Below, piece by piece: positions 53,212 through 61,753 of a stretch of 64,000 bases of DNA (the first letter of the stretch is position 1; every line of letters starts with the position of its first letter). Source of the stretch: Hymenobacter sp. 5317J-9 (GTDB lineage Bacteria > Bacteroidota > Bacteroidia > Cytophagales > Hymenobacteraceae); assembly GCF_022921075.1 (NCBI RefSeq), contig NZ_CP095050.1, positions 2,976,001-3,040,000 on the forward strand, written 5' to 3'. The translations under genes and the position numbers were made by a program. The notes below the pieces were generated by a model. It saw only the letters and a program-made list of their open reading frames with translations. It ran no database searches and had not been told where the DNA came from.

Positions 53212-53928
53212 ATGGATTTCACGGACAAAAACATTCTGCTCATCGGCGCTTCTTCGGGCATTGGCCTGGCCACGGCCCGGCTCCTGAGCTCCCTCCACGT
53301 CAACTTATTCACGGCCTCGCGCCACCTGTCGCCGGAGCTGGCCGAGCTGGGCACCACGCACATAGCTTACGATGCGACCCAGCCCGTGGGCAACGCGTTC
53401 GATGCTCTGCCGGAGGTACTGCACGGCTTGGCTTACCTCCCCGGCAGCATCAAGCTCCGGCCGTTTGAGCGCATTCCGACCGATGATTTCCAAGCCGACT
53501 TTGACTTGAATGTACTGGGCGCCGTGCGCGTCATCCAAGCCACCATTAAGCGCCTGAAAAAAGCCGAGGGAGGTGCGTCGGTGGTGCTGTTCAGCACCGT
53601 GGCAGCCGATACGGGCATGAGCTTCCACACCAGCATTGCCACGGCCAAGGCTGCCGTGGAGGGCCTCACGAGGGCCCTGGCCTCCGAATACGCCGCCAGC
53701 GGTGTGCGCGTAAACTGCATCGCGCCCTCGCTCACCAACACGCCCCTGGCCGCCGCCCTGCTCAACTCGCCCGAGAAGGTGGAAGCCGGCGGCAAGCGCC
53801 ACCCGCTGCAGCGCATCGGCCAGCCCGAAGATTTGGCCTACATGGCCTCTTTCCTGCTGTCGGACCACAGCTCGTTCATCACCGGCCAAACGATGGCTGT
53901 GGATGGTGGGATGGGGAAACTGAAATAG
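53212..53928 (+). CDS. SDR-family protein lacking the catalytic Tyr
   Basis: A 238-residue Rossmann protein (ILLIGASSGIGLATARLL; later NVLGAVRVIQATI). The catalytic position is SIATAK, with Ile where Tyr should be, so normal dehydrogenase chemistry is unlikely unless another residue substitutes. The C-terminal VDGGMGKLK is typical. Start ATG 53212. Followed by a family B palindrome and the photolyase gene. Confidence 0.85.
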   Translation: MDFTDKNILLIGASSGIGLATARLLSSLHVNLFTASRHLSPELAELGTTHIAYDATQPVGNAFDALPEVLHGLAYLPGSIKLRPFERIPTDDFQADFDLNVLGAVRVIQATIKRLKKAEGGASVVLFSTVAADTGMSFHTSIATAKAAVEGLTRALASEYAASGVRVNCIAPSLTNTPLAAALLNSPEKVEAGGKRHPLQRIGQPEDLAYMASFLLSDHSSFITGQTMAVDGGMGKLK

Positions 53929-53932
53929 GTAA

Positions 53933-53971
53933 AAGCACGTCATGCTTCGCTGCGCTCTGCATGACGTGCTG
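53933..53971. repeat. Inverted repeat, family B (short form)
   Basis: AGCACGTCATGCTTCGCTGC read forward and CGCTCTGCATGACGTGCT at the other end pair around a GCTGCGC centre. Lies between SDR and photolyase genes. Confidence 0.85.
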
Positions 53972-53998
53972 CTTTGCACAGATAACCACATCCACAAC

Positions 53999-55324
53999 AT
54001 GAAAATCTGCCTCTTCTGGCACCGGCGCGACTTGCGCATTCACGATAACGTGGGCCTAGCGGCGGCGCTGGCCAGCGGCCTGCCGGTGCTGCCGCTGTTC
54101 ATCTATGACCAGAAAATTCTCGACCACTTGCCCGATAAGGCCGATGCCCGGCTCATGTTCATTCATGATGAAGTGGAGAAGTTGGCCGCCGAAACGGAAA
54201 AGGCCGGCGGCACCTTCCTGGCCCGCTACGGCGAGCCGCTAAAGGTGCTGGAGCAGCTGGTGAAAGACTTCGACGTGGCGGCGGTGCACACCAACGAGGA
54301 CTACGAGCCCTATGCCACCGAGCGCGACACGGCCGTGGCAAAGCTGCTGAAGAAGCACGACGTGGAATTCCACACCTATAAGGACCAGGTTATTTTCGCC
54401 AAAGAGGAGATTATGACCAAGTCGGGCACCGTGCCCAAGGTGTTCGGCGCTTACCTAAAGGCTTACACCGCCAAGCTGACCGACGAGCTGCTGGAGCCCG
54501 CTAAATCCAAAAAACTGTTCAAAAAAGAGCACCTGCAGCACGTTTCGAAGGAAAAAGCGGGGGCCCGGCCCACGCTCAACAGCATGGGATTCGAGCGCAG
54601 GGAGCAGGATATTCCGCCTGTGAAGCTGCCGGCGGAAAGCGTGGTCCGCAACTACCACAAAACCCGCGACACGCCCGCCAATGAGCACGGAAGCACCCGC
54701 GAGTCGCTGAACCTGCGCTTCGGCACGCTCAGCGTGCGTGAGGTAATGAAGCAGGCCAAGGAACTGAACCCGAAGCTACTGGCCGAAATTATCTGGCGCG
54801 ACTTTTTTATGATGCTGCTCTGGCATTTCCCCAACACCGCCACCGAGAGCTACGACCCCAAGATGCGGCACATCCCCTACCGCAACAACGAGGACGAGTT
54901 CAAAGCCTGGTGCGAGGGCCGCACCGGCTACCCGCTCGTCGATGCCGGCATGCGCCAGCTCAACAAAACCGGCTACCTGCCCAACCGCGTGCGCATGACC
55001 GTGGCCGGCTTCCTCACCAAGCACCTGTTCATCGACTGGCGCTGGGGCGAAAAGTATTTCGCCGACAAGCTGCTCGACTACGACATGGCCAACAACGTGG
55101 GCAATTGGCAGTGGATGGCCGGCACCGGCGCTATTTCGGCCCCCTGGTTCCGAGTGTACAGCCCCGAAAGCCAGCAAGCGCAGGTCGACCCCGAGATGAA
55201 GTACGTGAAGCGCTGGGTGCTGGAAGTGGGCACGGCGAAATACCCTAAGCCTATTGTGGAGCATAAGTTTGCCCGCGAGCGGGCCGTGGAAGCTATTCGG
55301 GCGGCGCGCATTGCCGCTTCGTAG
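53999..55324 (+). CDS. Photolyase/cryptochrome-family flavoprotein
   Basis: A 441-residue protein: the N-terminal antenna domain (MKICLFWHRRDLRIHDN) and the FAD domain with DWRWGEKYFADKLLDYDMAN and NVGNWQWMAGTG. Photolyases use blue light to repair pyrimidine dimers; some members are sensors. The length fits a CPD class I-like member. Start 53999 follows the family N terminus. Same strand as SDR, TetR and ABC1-kinase genes, a known light-stress grouping in Bacteroidota. Confidence 0.92.
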   Translation: MKICLFWHRRDLRIHDNVGLAAALASGLPVLPLFIYDQKILDHLPDKADARLMFIHDEVEKLAAETEKAGGTFLARYGEPLKVLEQLVKDFDVAAVHTNEDYEPYATERDTAVAKLLKKHDVEFHTYKDQVIFAKEEIMTKSGTVPKVFGAYLKAYTAKLTDELLEPAKSKKLFKKEHLQHVSKEKAGARPTLNSMGFERREQDIPPVKLPAESVVRNYHKTRDTPANEHGSTRESLNLRFGTLSVREVMKQAKELNPKLLAEIIWRDFFMMLLWHFPNTATESYDPKMRHIPYRNNEDEFKAWCEGRTGYPLVDAGMRQLNKTGYLPNRVRMTVAGFLTKHLFIDWRWGEKYFADKLLDYDMANNVGNWQWMAGTGAISAPWFRVYSPESQQAQVDPEMKYVKRWVLEVGTAKYPKPIVEHKFARERAVEAIRAARIAAS

Positions 55325-55391
55325 CGTGGACTCTGCGAGTCCGCGCTTGGGTGAACATCCTACCGAAGCGCGGACTCGCAGAGTCCACGCT
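55323..55391. repeat. Inverted repeat, family F
   Basis: AGCGTGGACTCTGCGAGTCC and its complement GGACTCGCAGAGTCCACGCT flank about 20 bases. It starts at the photolyase stop and ends before the TetR gene. Confidence 0.9.
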
Positions 55392-55431
55392 GCAATCCGA
55401 ACCGTACGGCCTTCCAGCCGGTTATACCCGC

Positions 55432-56061
55432 ATGGAAAAGGACCGCATCAAACAAGCCTATCTCGACTTCGTGCTCAACGAAGGCCACCCGCCGCAATCG
55501 GTGTTCAAACTCACGCAGCAGTTGGGCGTGGCCGAGTCGGAATTCTACCAGCACTACCCCAATTTCGAGGCCATCGACCGCGAAATCTGGGCTGATTTCG
55601 GTCGGCAGGCGCGCGAAACGGCTGCGGCCGAGCCCGTGTGGGAAGGCTACGGCAGCCGCGAAAAGCTGCTGGCGTTCTACTACACGCTGCTCGAAATCCT
55701 CAAAAGCAACCGTTCCTACGCCCTGATGAGCCTGCGCCGCTCGCTGCACCGCATCCCAGCGCTGTCGCCCCGCGTGCTCGACGACTTCCGGCAGGACTTC
55801 GAATACTTCGTGAGCGACCTGCTCAGCGCCGGCCGCGTGAGCGGCGAAATCGCCAACCGCCCGCTGGTGCAGGAAGGCTACCCGCGCTTCTTCTGGCAGC
55901 AGGCGCTGTTCGTGCTCGGCTACTTCGCCAAAGATGACACCGTGAATTTCGAGCGCACCGACGCGGCCGTGGAAAAAGCCGTGACGCTGAGCTTCGACCT
56001 TGTGGGCCGCAACACGCTCGATTCGGCCGTGGATTTCGTGCGGTTTCTGGTGCGGCGCTAG
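55432..56061 (+). CDS. TetR-family regulator
   Basis: A 209-residue protein, DNA-binding helix-turn-helix in the first 60 residues (IKQAYLDFVLNEG, then KLTQQLGVAESEFYQHYPNFEAI). The C-terminal ligand domain is not typed. Within the photolyase module it is the natural candidate to regulate the neighbours. Start 55432 chosen; earlier in-frame sequence lies in the repeat. Confidence 0.88.
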   Translation: MEKDRIKQAYLDFVLNEGHPPQSVFKLTQQLGVAESEFYQHYPNFEAIDREIWADFGRQARETAAAEPVWEGYGSREKLLAFYYTLLEILKSNRSYALMSLRRSLHRIPALSPRVLDDFRQDFEYFVSDLLSAGRVSGEIANRPLVQEGYPRFFWQQALFVLGYFAKDDTVNFERTDAAVEKAVTLSFDLVGRNTLDSAVDFVRFLVRR

Positions 56062-56070
56062 CGTTTCAAT

Positions 56071-56153
56071 GAATAGTTATCAGTGAGCAGTGAACAGTTC
56101 GTTCAATAGCCGACTGACTGATTGTTCACTGCTCACTGATAACTGTTCACTGA
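56071..56153. repeat. Inverted repeat, family G
   Basis: AGTTATCAGTGAGCAGTGAA on one side is complementary to TTCACTGCTCACTGATAACT on the other, with about 30 bases between. AT-richer than the neighbours. Confidence 0.9.
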
Positions 56154-56157
56154 TTTA

Positions 56158-57465
56158 ATGGACGAACCCCAAACCTCGCTGCCGACCACCAAGGTGGCCC
56201 GCGCCGCCCGCTTCGCCAAAACCGGCTTCAACGTGGGCACCAACTACATTAAGCACTATGCCAAGAAAGCCGTGGGGGCCGAGTCGACCACCGAAGACCT
56301 GCACGCCGCCAACGCCGCCGAGCTCTACGGCACGCTGAGCGAGATGAAGGGCTCGGTGCTGAAAGTGGCCCAGATGCTGGCAATGGAGAAAAACATGCTG
56401 CCTGCGGCCTACGCCGAGCAGTTTGCCCAGGCGCAGTATTCGACCCCGCCGCTCTCGGGCCCGCTGGTGGTGAAGGCGTTTCGGGATGCGTTTGGCAAGT
56501 CGCCGTATCAGTTGTTTGATGCGTTTGAGCCCGAAGCGCGGCAGGCGGCCAGCATTGGCCAGGTGCACCTGGCACGCAAAAACGGTAAAGAGCTGGCTGT
56601 GAAGGTGCAATACCCCGGCGTGGCCGACAGCATCAAGTCCGACATCCGGCTGGTGAAGCCCATTGCGCTGCGCATTATGGGCCTAAACGAATCCCAGGTG
56701 CGCCCCTACCTGGAGGAAGTGGAAACCCGGCTGCTGGAAGAAACCGACTACAAGCTGGAGCTGCTGCGCGGCCAGGAAATTGCGGCGCAGTGCCAGGCGC
56801 TGCCGCACCTGCAGTTTCCGGCCTACTACCCCGAGTTTTCCACGGCCCGCATTCTGACCATGGACTGGCTTCCCGGCCAGCACCTCAAGGAGTTTCTGGC
56901 TACCAACCCCACGCAGGAGGTGCGCAACCAAATCGGCCAGGCGCTATGGGATTTCTACCAGTTCCAGTTCAACACCCTGCACCGCCTGCACGCCGACCCG
57001 CACCCCGGCAATTTCCTGATGCGCGCCGACCACGGCGGCACCCTCGGCGTGCTCGACTTCGGCTGCGTGAAAGACGTGCCACAAGACGTGTACCAGCTCT
57101 TCAAGGACCTTCTGGCCCCCGAAACCATTGCCGACGAAGCCCGCCTCGCCGAGCTGCTCACCCAGGCCGGCGTGCTCCGCTCCACCGATGCGCCGGCCAT
57201 GCGGGCGCTCTACCTGCGCACCCTGCAGGTGTCGCTGGAGCTGGTGGGCCGCCCCTTCCGCCAGCCCACCTTCGATTTCGGCGACCCCGCCTACATGGCT
57301 GCCCTCTACGCCCTCGGCGACGACCTGATGGCCGACCCCGAGTTGCGCAAGCAGCGCGAGCCCCGCGGCTCCGAGCACTTCATCTACCTCAACCGCACTT
57401 ACGTGGGCCTGTTTGCGCTGCTCACGGAGCTGGGGGCGGCGGTCGAAACCGGAGTTGCTATGTAG
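56158..57465 (+). CDS. ABC1/UbiB-family atypical kinase (AarF-like)
   Basis: A 435-residue member of the ABC1 family, needed in ubiquinone synthesis or related lipid processes. It has the family's ASIGQVHLARK and AVKVQYPGV, the EETDYKLEL strand, and LHADPHPGNF with the metal site in VLDFGCVKD. The KxGQ loop appears as LKVAQ, a variation. It ends in a family H repeat whose first bases hold the stop codon. Follows the TetR gene on the same strand. Confidence 0.93.
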   Translation: MDEPQTSLPTTKVARAARFAKTGFNVGTNYIKHYAKKAVGAESTTEDLHAANAAELYGTLSEMKGSVLKVAQMLAMEKNMLPAAYAEQFAQAQYSTPPLSGPLVVKAFRDAFGKSPYQLFDAFEPEARQAASIGQVHLARKNGKELAVKVQYPGVADSIKSDIRLVKPIALRIMGLNESQVRPYLEEVETRLLEETDYKLELLRGQEIAAQCQALPHLQFPAYYPEFSTARILTMDWLPGQHLKEFLATNPTQEVRNQIGQALWDFYQFQFNTLHRLHADPHPGNFLMRADHGGTLGVLDFGCVKDVPQDVYQLFKDLLAPETIADEARLAELLTQAGVLRSTDAPAMRALYLRTLQVSLELVGRPFRQPTFDFGDPAYMAALYALGDDLMADPELRKQREPRGSEHFIYLNRTYVGLFALLTELGAAVETGVAM

Positions 57466-57528
57466 CACATGCTTCCGCTTGCGCCTGCCAGAACGACCGG
57501 CTGGGCACAAGCGGAAACATATGCTACA
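57461..57528. repeat. Inverted repeat, family H, carrying the ABC1-kinase stop codon
   Basis: TGTAGCACATGCTTCCGCTT and CAAGCGGAAACATATGCTAC pair with a few mismatches. The TAG of the preceding gene is inside the left arm. Confidence 0.85.
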
Positions 57529-57536
57529 TTTCGCTG

Positions 57537-58082
57537 ATGAACTTCCGAACCGAGCTACTGCGGGAACACTCGGCGCGCCAGACCCGGCGTCTGACCGACT
57601 ACGCCTGTGCCCACCCCACAGCTCTGGCCGAGGTGCTGCAGCTGTTCTGGTACGGCGCGCCGCGCGAGCGCCAGCTGGCCGCGGACGTGCTGGGCTGGGT
57701 GGGCGAGCGCCGGCCCAAGTGGCTGGTGCCCCACCTGCCCGGCCTCCTGGCCGCAGCCCAATCTGGCCCCGACCAACACCCGGCCATTCGGCGGGCGGTG
57801 GCGCGGGTGCTGCAATTTGTGCCCGTGCCCGAGGAATGGCAGGCCCTGGCGTTCGATACCTGCCTGGCGCTGCTGCGGGCTCCGCGCGAGCCGGTGGCCA
57901 TTCGGGCCTACGCCCTCACGGCCGCCGCCCGGCTGGCCGGCCCCTACCCCGAGTTGGCCGCCGAAGTTGTGTTGGCCACTGAAAATGCGCTGGCTACCAG
58001 CGCTTCGGCGGCGTTGCACAGCCGCGCGACGCGCGAGCTGCCAAAACTTCGCCACCTTGCGCGGGAAGTTTTACCGGGTTAG
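57537..58082 (+). CDS. HEAT-like helical repeat protein
   Basis: A 181-residue all-helical protein with HEAT-repeat-like pairs (LQLFWYGAPRERQLAADVL, then ALTAAARLAGPYPELAAEV). Probably a protein-binding scaffold; partner unknown. Starts at ATG 57537 directly after the repeat. Confidence 0.75.
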   Translation: MNFRTELLREHSARQTRRLTDYACAHPTALAEVLQLFWYGAPRERQLAADVLGWVGERRPKWLVPHLPGLLAAAQSGPDQHPAIRRAVARVLQFVPVPEEWQALAFDTCLALLRAPREPVAIRAYALTAAARLAGPYPELAAEVVLATENALATSASAALHSRATRELPKLRHLAREVLPG

Positions 58083-58123
58083 CTGTTGCGCTTGCTCAGT
58101 TGTTTCCAATCATACTTAATTCC

Positions 58124-59002
58124 ATGTTCACCAAAAAGTTACTCACGCTCGGCGCGGCCCTGCTCAGCCTCTCGTTCTCGGCTTCGGCCCAACAGATGGC
58201 TAGCTGCTGCGCTCGTCCGGCCGCCAACCTCTCGGCTTCGGCCACCGAGGCCTTCGCCATGCTGGCCACCAACAAAGATTTCTCGGGTGGCCACGATGCG
58301 CCGCTGCCCTTCGTGTATGAGGGCGCAGGCAAGGAAATCACCTTCAAAACGCCCGATGGCAGCACCGGCAAGGGCTTCGAAATCAAGAGCGCCAAGTCGA
58401 GCAACAAGTACCTGTTCGTGATTCACGAATGGTGGGGCCTGAACGACTACATCAAGAAGGAAGCCGCCACTTTCGCCGCCGAGATGCCCGACGTGAACGT
58501 CATCGCCGTCGACCTCTACGATGGCAAAATTGCCACTACGCCCGAAGAGGCCGGCAAATACATGGGCGAGGTGAAAACCGAGCGCGCCGTGGCCATCCTC
58601 AAAGGCGCCCAGATGTACGCCGGTCCCAAAGCCCAATTCGCCAGCATCGGCTGGTGCTTCGGCGGCGGCTGGAGCCTGCAGGAAGCCCTGCTCGGCGGCA
58701 AACAGACGGTTGGCTGTGTCATGTACTACGGCATGCCCGAGAAGGACGTGGCCAAGCTCAAAACCCTGAATTCGGACGTGCTGGGCATTTTCGCCAGCCA
58801 GGATAAGTGGATTAACCCCGAAGTGGTGGCCCAGTTCAAAAAGGACATGACCGCCGCCGGCAAAAGCGTCACCATCGAGAGCTACGACGCCGACCACGCC
58901 TTTGCCAACCCATCCAACCCCAAATACAAAAAGGACGATGCCGCCAAGGCGCACGCCCACGCGCTGGCCTACCTGCGCGGCCGTTTCAAGTCGAAATCGT
59001 AA
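58124..59002 (+). CDS. Exported dienelactone hydrolase-family protein
   Basis: A 292-residue alpha/beta hydrolase with signal peptide (LLTLGAALLSLSFSASAQ). The nucleophile is a Cys in GWCFGGGWSL, and VIHEWWGLNDYI, ASQDKWI and YDADHAFANPS match DLH. Enzymes of the family open lactones or ester bonds. Periplasmic by the signal. The start is ATG 58124. Confidence 0.92.
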   Translation: MFTKKLLTLGAALLSLSFSASAQQMASCCARPAANLSASATEAFAMLATNKDFSGGHDAPLPFVYEGAGKEITFKTPDGSTGKGFEIKSAKSSNKYLFVIHEWWGLNDYIKKEAATFAAEMPDVNVIAVDLYDGKIATTPEEAGKYMGEVKTERAVAILKGAQMYAGPKAQFASIGWCFGGGWSLQEALLGGKQTVGCVMYYGMPEKDVAKLKTLNSDVLGIFASQDKWINPEVVAQFKKDMTAAGKSVTIESYDADHAFANPSNPKYKKDDAAKAHAHALAYLRGRFKSKS

Positions 59003-59016
59003 GGTTTCCAGCACGA

Positions 59017-59114
59017 TGTAGAGACGCGACACTTCGTGTCTCGGTGGCCGCGCCGTAAAGGTGTTGGCAACGGTAATCGTTCAACGCCGAGACGCGAGGT
59101 GTCGCGTCTCTACA
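59017..59114. repeat. Inverted repeat, family I
   Basis: TGTAGAGACGCGACACTTCG with TGTCTCGG at one end; CCGAGACGCGAGGTGTCGCG with TCTCTACA at the other, complementary in large part; about 40 bases between. Confidence 0.85.
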
Positions 59115-59124
59115 GCAATACTGA

Positions 59125-59158
59125 AAGCGCCTTCCCGAGCGGGAAGGCGCTTTTTTTT
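59125..59158 (+). terminator. Rho-independent terminator
   Basis: AAGCGCCTTCCC pairs with GGGAAGGCGCTT and eight T's follow. Confidence 0.9.
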
Positions 59159-59195
59159 GCTACTTTGGTACACACTTTTCTACAATTCCCACCAC

Positions 59196-59666
59196 ATGGC
59201 TCCGCTCGCCTCCCTCCTCTCCGAATACGGCGAAAGCCACCAGAACCCCACCAACAAGCTGGTGCATTGGGTATGCGTGCCGCTGATTATGTTTTCGCTC
59301 ATTGGCCTGCTGTGGGCCATTCCGGTGCCGATGACCATTCAGCAGCTCAGCCCCTGGCTGAATTGGGGCACGCTGGTAATGGCGCTGGCCCTCCTGTACT
59401 ACGTGCGGCTGAGCGGGCGGCTGGCGCTGGGCATGCTACTGGTGTGGGTGGCCATGGCCGCCATGCTGCGCGTGGTGGCAGGCGCGGCGGCCCTGCCGCT
59501 GTGGGGCATATGCCTCATCATTTTTGCGCTGGCCTGGGTAGGCCAGTTCTGGGGGCACAAGGTAGAAGGCAAGAAACCGAGTTTCCTCAAGGACCTGCAG
59601 TTTCTGCTCATCGGGCCGCTGTGGCTGCTGCACTTCATGTACCGCCGCCTGGGCTGGGGGTACTAA
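59196..59666 (+). CDS. Mpo1-like (DUF962) membrane protein
   Basis: A 156-residue protein with four hydrophobic segments and the family motifs SEYGESHQNPTNKLVHWVCV and WVGQFWGHKVEGKKPSF. In yeast, Mpo1 is a 2-hydroxy fatty acid dioxygenase; a role in lipid oxidation here is family-based. The His residues that bind Fe are present. Confidence 0.9.
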   Translation: MAPLASLLSEYGESHQNPTNKLVHWVCVPLIMFSLIGLLWAIPVPMTIQQLSPWLNWGTLVMALALLYYVRLSGRLALGMLLVWVAMAAMLRVVAGAAALPLWGICLIIFALAWVGQFWGHKVEGKKPSFLKDLQFLLIGPLWLLHFMYRRLGWGY

Positions 59667-59699
59667 GTGTCTGCTGCCGGTCTAACCGGCCGGCGATGA

Positions 59700-60116
59700 C
59701 TATTTCACCGCCGCGCCCGTTTCCGAAACCGGCTCATAGGTCATGGCCAGCCGCTTGGTGTCGCCCGTCACGGTGAGGTCGAGTACTGCTTGCTTGGCGC
59801 TGGGATTAAGCAGCACGGCCGTCGAGCCCTCGGCAAACCGGAGCACGCCGCGCTGCCCCGGGGCCAGCGTGGTTTTGCCGAAGATGCCCCCGCCCCGCGG
59901 CCGCTCTCGAACCTCGACCGGCACCGGGCCCACGTTGTGCGCCGACACCCGGAAAGCTCCCGGCTGCTCGCCACCCAGAATAAATTGCTTACCCGACTCG
60001 ATGAGCAGGTGCGAATGAATGGTGCCGGCCACGCCCAGCAGGGGCAGCAACACTACTCCAACAAAAGCTGACAAATGGACGACGCGGCGGGCTGGCAATC
60101 GAAACAGCGTTTTCAT
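59700..60116 (-). CDS. Exported hypothetical protein
   Basis: A 138-residue protein with a signal or anchor segment (LSAFVGVVLLPLLGVAG) after a basic start. The rest is beta-rich (FRVSAHNVGPVPVEVRER; LDLTVTGDTKRLAMTYEP), reminiscent of an Ig-like fold. No family recognised. Adjacent to the AraC gene on the same strand, 87 bp after its stop. Confidence 0.7.
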   Translation of the reverse strand: MKTLFRLPARRVVHLSAFVGVVLLPLLGVAGTIHSHLLIESGKQFILGGEQPGAFRVSAHNVGPVPVEVRERPRGGGIFGKTTLAPGQRGVLRFAEGSTAVLLNPSAKQAVLDLTVTGDTKRLAMTYEPVSETGAAVK

Positions 60117-60203
60117 GAGTGTGGAGTTTGGTGAATTGATGGCCCAAAAGTCCCCCCACTTTGCCTTTCCCGCGCCTCAACTTATGGCTTGCGCCGCTTC
60201 CGC

Positions 60204-61577
60204 TTATGATTTGGGACGTGCCACCTCGCCCGGCGTGCGGCCAGTCAGCTTCTTGAACACCCGGTTGAACGTGGACTTCGAGTTGAAGCCCGATTCTAAC
60301 GCAATGCCAACCAGCGAGTAATGCGCCAGGCGCGGGTCTTGCAGCTTGCGCTCGGCCTCGGCCACGCGGTAGCTGTTCACGAAGTCGTTGAAGTTCTGCC
60401 CGCAACCGGTGTTGATGACGTGCGAGAGCAGCGAAGTATTGGTGCGCAGGCGGTAGGCCAGTTCGGCCAGGGTTAGCTCGGGCTCCAGCCAGGGCTGGTC
60501 GTCGGCCATCAGGGCCAGCAGCTTGTCGCGCCACGGGTGCAGCTCGGGGGCCAGCGTAGCGGCGGGTGCGGCCACCTTGGCAACCGGCGCGGGCGCTTCG
60601 GGCGACTCGCCCGGCGGCGTGGTCGGCACTTCGAAAGGCGCTTTAGCAACAGCCGCTTCGGCCGAGGCAGGCACCAGCGTGGCGGCCAACTCGGCCGTCA
60701 GAGCCTGGGCCGGCGCGGGCGCAGCAACTGCAGTAGCTCCCGCACCCGAAGCCCCCGCCAGCGGCGGAGCTTCTTCCGCCTCGGGCTCGAAGCGCAGGGG
60801 CGTAATGGCGGCAAAGTTAGCCTGCAGGCCTACAATGCTCAGGAAATAAATGAGCGCGCCGTTGGCAAAGTAGGCGTACCAGTAGTCGCCGTAGCCCAGC
60901 GGGCCGATGGCACGGTTCACCACGTCGAAGCTCAGCCACAGCACCAGGCCCAGCAGGGCCGCCACCAGCAAATCGCGCAGCCCCCGAAACCGCAGCCGGG
61001 CTGTGTCCGAAAAATTGTCGTCGAGGTATCGGCGGTAGCGCCGAAAGAGACGCAGCGTGGCCAGCCCGTAGCCCAGCATCAGGGCGTAGCCGAGCCAGTT
61101 GGCGGGGCCGCTCAGGTAGTCGAGCAGGTTGGCGGCTTCGCCCTTGGTGCCGTAGTGGTAGGGCAAGGCCTGCCCGTGCAAAGCGCGGCTCCAGACCAAA
61201 TCATAGCCGGCCGCCCCGGCATAGAGGCCCACCAGCACCAGCCCGGGCAGCAGGTGCCGCCAGTGCTTGCGCAGGGTGAACTCCTGGTTGGTGAGGCTGC
61301 GGAAGTACAGGTAAAACGCCGGCCCCCACAGCAGCCAGGGCTGCCAGGGCACGTAGAACATGGTGGTGGAGTAGCCATCGTGGCTATCGTACCAGCCGGC
61401 GTAGCCCAGCATCCACTGCGCCACGGGCAGCACGTTCAGCAGCAGCAGCAGGGCCAGCAGCCCGTCGGGCAGGGTGCCGAAGCGCCAGGCCTTAACCAGC
61501 AGATGCCCCGCTAGCACCAGCCCCCACAACACAAACGGCAGCAGCAACCCGCTATGCGAACTAAATTGAAACAGCAT
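60204..61577 (-). CDS. AraC-family regulator with a membrane N-terminal domain
   Basis: A 457-residue protein with about six or seven hydrophobic segments in residues 1-240, a Pro/Ala-rich linker, then an AraC HTH domain at the end (ELTLAELAYRLRTNTSLLSHVI, then LVGIALESGFNSKSTFNRVFKKLTG). The two HTH motifs are complete. Such proteins couple a membrane signal to transcription; the signal is unknown. It could control the small exported gene downstream. Confidence 0.9.
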   Translation of the reverse strand: MLFQFSSHSGLLLPFVLWGLVLAGHLLVKAWRFGTLPDGLLALLLLLNVLPVAQWMLGYAGWYDSHDGYSTTMFYVPWQPWLLWGPAFYLYFRSLTNQEFTLRKHWRHLLPGLVLVGLYAGAAGYDLVWSRALHGQALPYHYGTKGEAANLLDYLSGPANWLGYALMLGYGLATLRLFRRYRRYLDDNFSDTARLRFRGLRDLLVAALLGLVLWLSFDVVNRAIGPLGYGDYWYAYFANGALIYFLSIVGLQANFAAITPLRFEPEAEEAPPLAGASGAGATAVAAPAPAQALTAELAATLVPASAEAAVAKAPFEVPTTPPGESPEAPAPVAKVAAPAATLAPELHPWRDKLLALMADDQPWLEPELTLAELAYRLRTNTSLLSHVINTGCGQNFNDFVNSYRVAEAERKLQDPRLAHYSLVGIALESGFNSKSTFNRVFKKLTGRTPGEVARPKS

Positions 61578-61697
61578 ACCGCGAAGCTAGTACACAGGCC
61601 CTTGGATTCGACTACGGCAGCCGTTACCAAGCCATGAAAAGACGCTGCCGCCCCGCCGCCGCGACAGCAGCACCGGGGCAGCAGCAGTAGTCAGCAC

Positions 61698-61744
61698 CAG
61701 TCGGGAGTAGCGCGAACGATACCGTTCGCGCTACTCCCGACTGG
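61698..61744. repeat. Inverted repeat, family J
   Basis: CCAGTCGGGAGTAGCGCGAA and TTCGCGCTACTCCCGACTGG are perfect complements around CGATACCG. Between the AraC and phhA genes, so it may also terminate phhA. Confidence 0.9.
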
Positions 61745-61753
61745 CCCGACAGC

